DNA of 6,991 bases from Limnohabitans sp. (lineage in GTDB: Bacteria; Pseudomonadota; Gammaproteobacteria; Burkholderiales; Burkholderiaceae_C). How positions within the stretch are numbered: position 1 is the first letter of the stretch; the number at the start of each line of letters is the position of its first letter. A program made the translations under genes and the position numbers. Positions 6,707-6,991 of the stretch are shown here, one piece after another. The notes under the pieces were generated by a model, which saw only the letters and a program-made list of their open reading frames with translations, searched no databases and was not told the origin of the DNA. Location: contig SHXP01000128.1 of the NCBI GenBank assembly GCA_009693225.1, forward strand, positions 1 through 6,991, written 5' to 3'.

Positions 6707-6756
6707 GGGCTTGCTCAGCTGTGCGGCTTCGGTTGTCGCTCAGCGGCTTCAAGCCC
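6707..6756 (+). repeat. Inverted repeat ahead of the right-edge gene
   Basis: Arms GGGCTTG (6707-6713) and CAAGCCC (6750-6756) are perfect over 7 bp, with 36 bases between them that contain the direct repeat GCGGCTTC (6723-6730 and 6743-6750). A T-rich run (TTTTGTTT, 6759-6766) follows, so on the plus strand it resembles a long-looped terminator or leader structure 45 bp before the ATG at 6802. The large loop makes efficient termination doubtful. It could end transcription from the remnant region or sit in the downstream gene's leader. Confidence 0.3.
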
Positions 6757-6801
6757 CGTTTTGTTTCTGAGTTTCACTACACGACTTAACCGGAGAAAAC
6801 C

Positions 6802-6991
6802 ATGAGTACTTACAAAAGCAGCGGCGCGATTCCACCACGCGAACCGGGCCGGCGCCCGCTCAAGCGCATCGCCACCATGGCGGGCGTCTACGGCCAGCGC
6901 AATCACACGGTACGCGACATCCGCGAGCTCAAAGGGCAGCGCACGCTGGTGGAAACACTGGCCTTCACGCCCGAGGAAGCCGCCGCCGCCG
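6802..6991 (+). CDS. N-terminus of a possible PanB-like (ketopantoate hydroxymethyltransferase-type) protein (partial)
   Basis: The first 63 codons of a rightward gene that leaves the window. The start is well supported by GGAG at 6792-6795, six bases before the ATG. The N-terminus is Arg/Pro-rich and then reads RDIRELKGQRTLVETLAFTPEEAAAA. The pattern of a KGxR segment, a Thr/Glu-rich strand and a helix starting with EEA resembles the beginning of PanB-like proteins in the phosphoenolpyruvate mutase/isocitrate lyase type barrel superfamily. That is from memory of similar proteins and no catalytic residue is in view. True PanB would make ketopantoate for coenzyme A synthesis. Such divergent paralogues, with an extended N-terminus, more probably serve a catabolic or unknown reaction. 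The proximity of an MmgE/PrpD remnant suggests it belongs to an organic-acid gene set. No signal peptide is visible. Confidence 0.5.
   Translation, partial: MSTYKSSGAIPPREPGRRPLKRIATMAGVYGQRNHTVRDIRELKGQRTLVETLAFTPEEAAAA

Larger units (their letters stand above)
6169..6801. other. 633-bp divergent intergenic region with dyads and a gene remnant
   Basis: This stretch separates two divergently transcribed genes and must hold both promoters. I see no strong sigma-70 promoter pair. The best -10-like matches cluster around 6302-6312, with GATAAT on the plus strand and TACATT on the minus strand over the same bases, but neither has a good -35. The region contains an imperfect stem-loop at 6217-6252, tight dyads at 6314-6329 and 6387-6400, a 62-codon frame resembling MmgE/PrpD at 6423-6611, and a longer inverted repeat at 6707-6756. 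No tRNA, IS end or CRISPR repeat is apparent. Confidence 0.6.

Noticed and set aside
6312..6752. 146-codon minus-strand frame in the intergenic region
   Set aside because: It is mostly the complement of the MmgE/PrpD-like segment, is Arg/Ser/Gly-rich, has no recognisable domain, and would overlap the likely promoter region.
1..6991. CRISPR arrays, insertion sequences, tRNA or rRNA genes, and phage genes
   Set aside because: I found no regularly spaced repeats, transposase motifs, terminal inverted repeats with target duplications, cloverleaf-like sequences or phage-like proteins on either strand.

Overview
The window looks like chromosomal DNA from a betaproteobacterium of the order Burkholderiales, probably Comamonadaceae (Rhodoferax/Polaromonas-like). 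This rests on the GC-rich codon use, the recG-oxyR-ubiA order that I recall from that group, and the protein sequences. The genus is an inference, and no rRNA or tRNA gene is present to support it.

Layout. Positions 2-97 hold the last 31 codons of a rightward gene with a lysine-rich tail, followed by a clear intrinsic terminator (125-152). Facing it, five genes lie head to tail on the minus strand. In order of transcription they are a metallo-beta-lactamase-fold hydrolase of the N-acyl homoserine lactonase type (6168-5362), an ornithine cyclodeaminase/mu-crystallin family protein (5283-4360), recG (4331-2202), oxyR (2194-1232) and ubiA (1158-226). The gaps between them are 78, 28, 7 and 73 bp. 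I see no strong intrinsic terminator in any gap, so at least part of the string may be co-transcribed. recG and oxyR are the tightest pair.

To the right of the hydrolase is a 633-bp region (6169-6801) without an intact recognisable gene. It holds several dyad-symmetric sequences and a 62-codon frame that resembles an internal piece of an MmgE/PrpD-family protein, probably a gene remnant. A rightward gene with a good ribosome binding site starts at 6802 and runs off the window. Its first 63 residues resemble PanB-like (ketopantoate hydroxymethyltransferase-type) proteins.

How the genes fit together. recG (replication-fork and recombination repair), oxyR (peroxide sensing) and ubiA (ubiquinone synthesis) are conserved housekeeping genes of DNA repair, oxidative stress and respiration. 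The hydrolase, the cyclodeaminase-family enzyme, the MmgE/PrpD remnant and the PanB-like gene look more like a small accessory metabolic region next to that core block. I found no convincing evidence for an undescribed system. The most useful leads are the gene remnant and palindromes at 6169-6801 and the atypical active-site neighbourhood of the lactonase-like enzyme.
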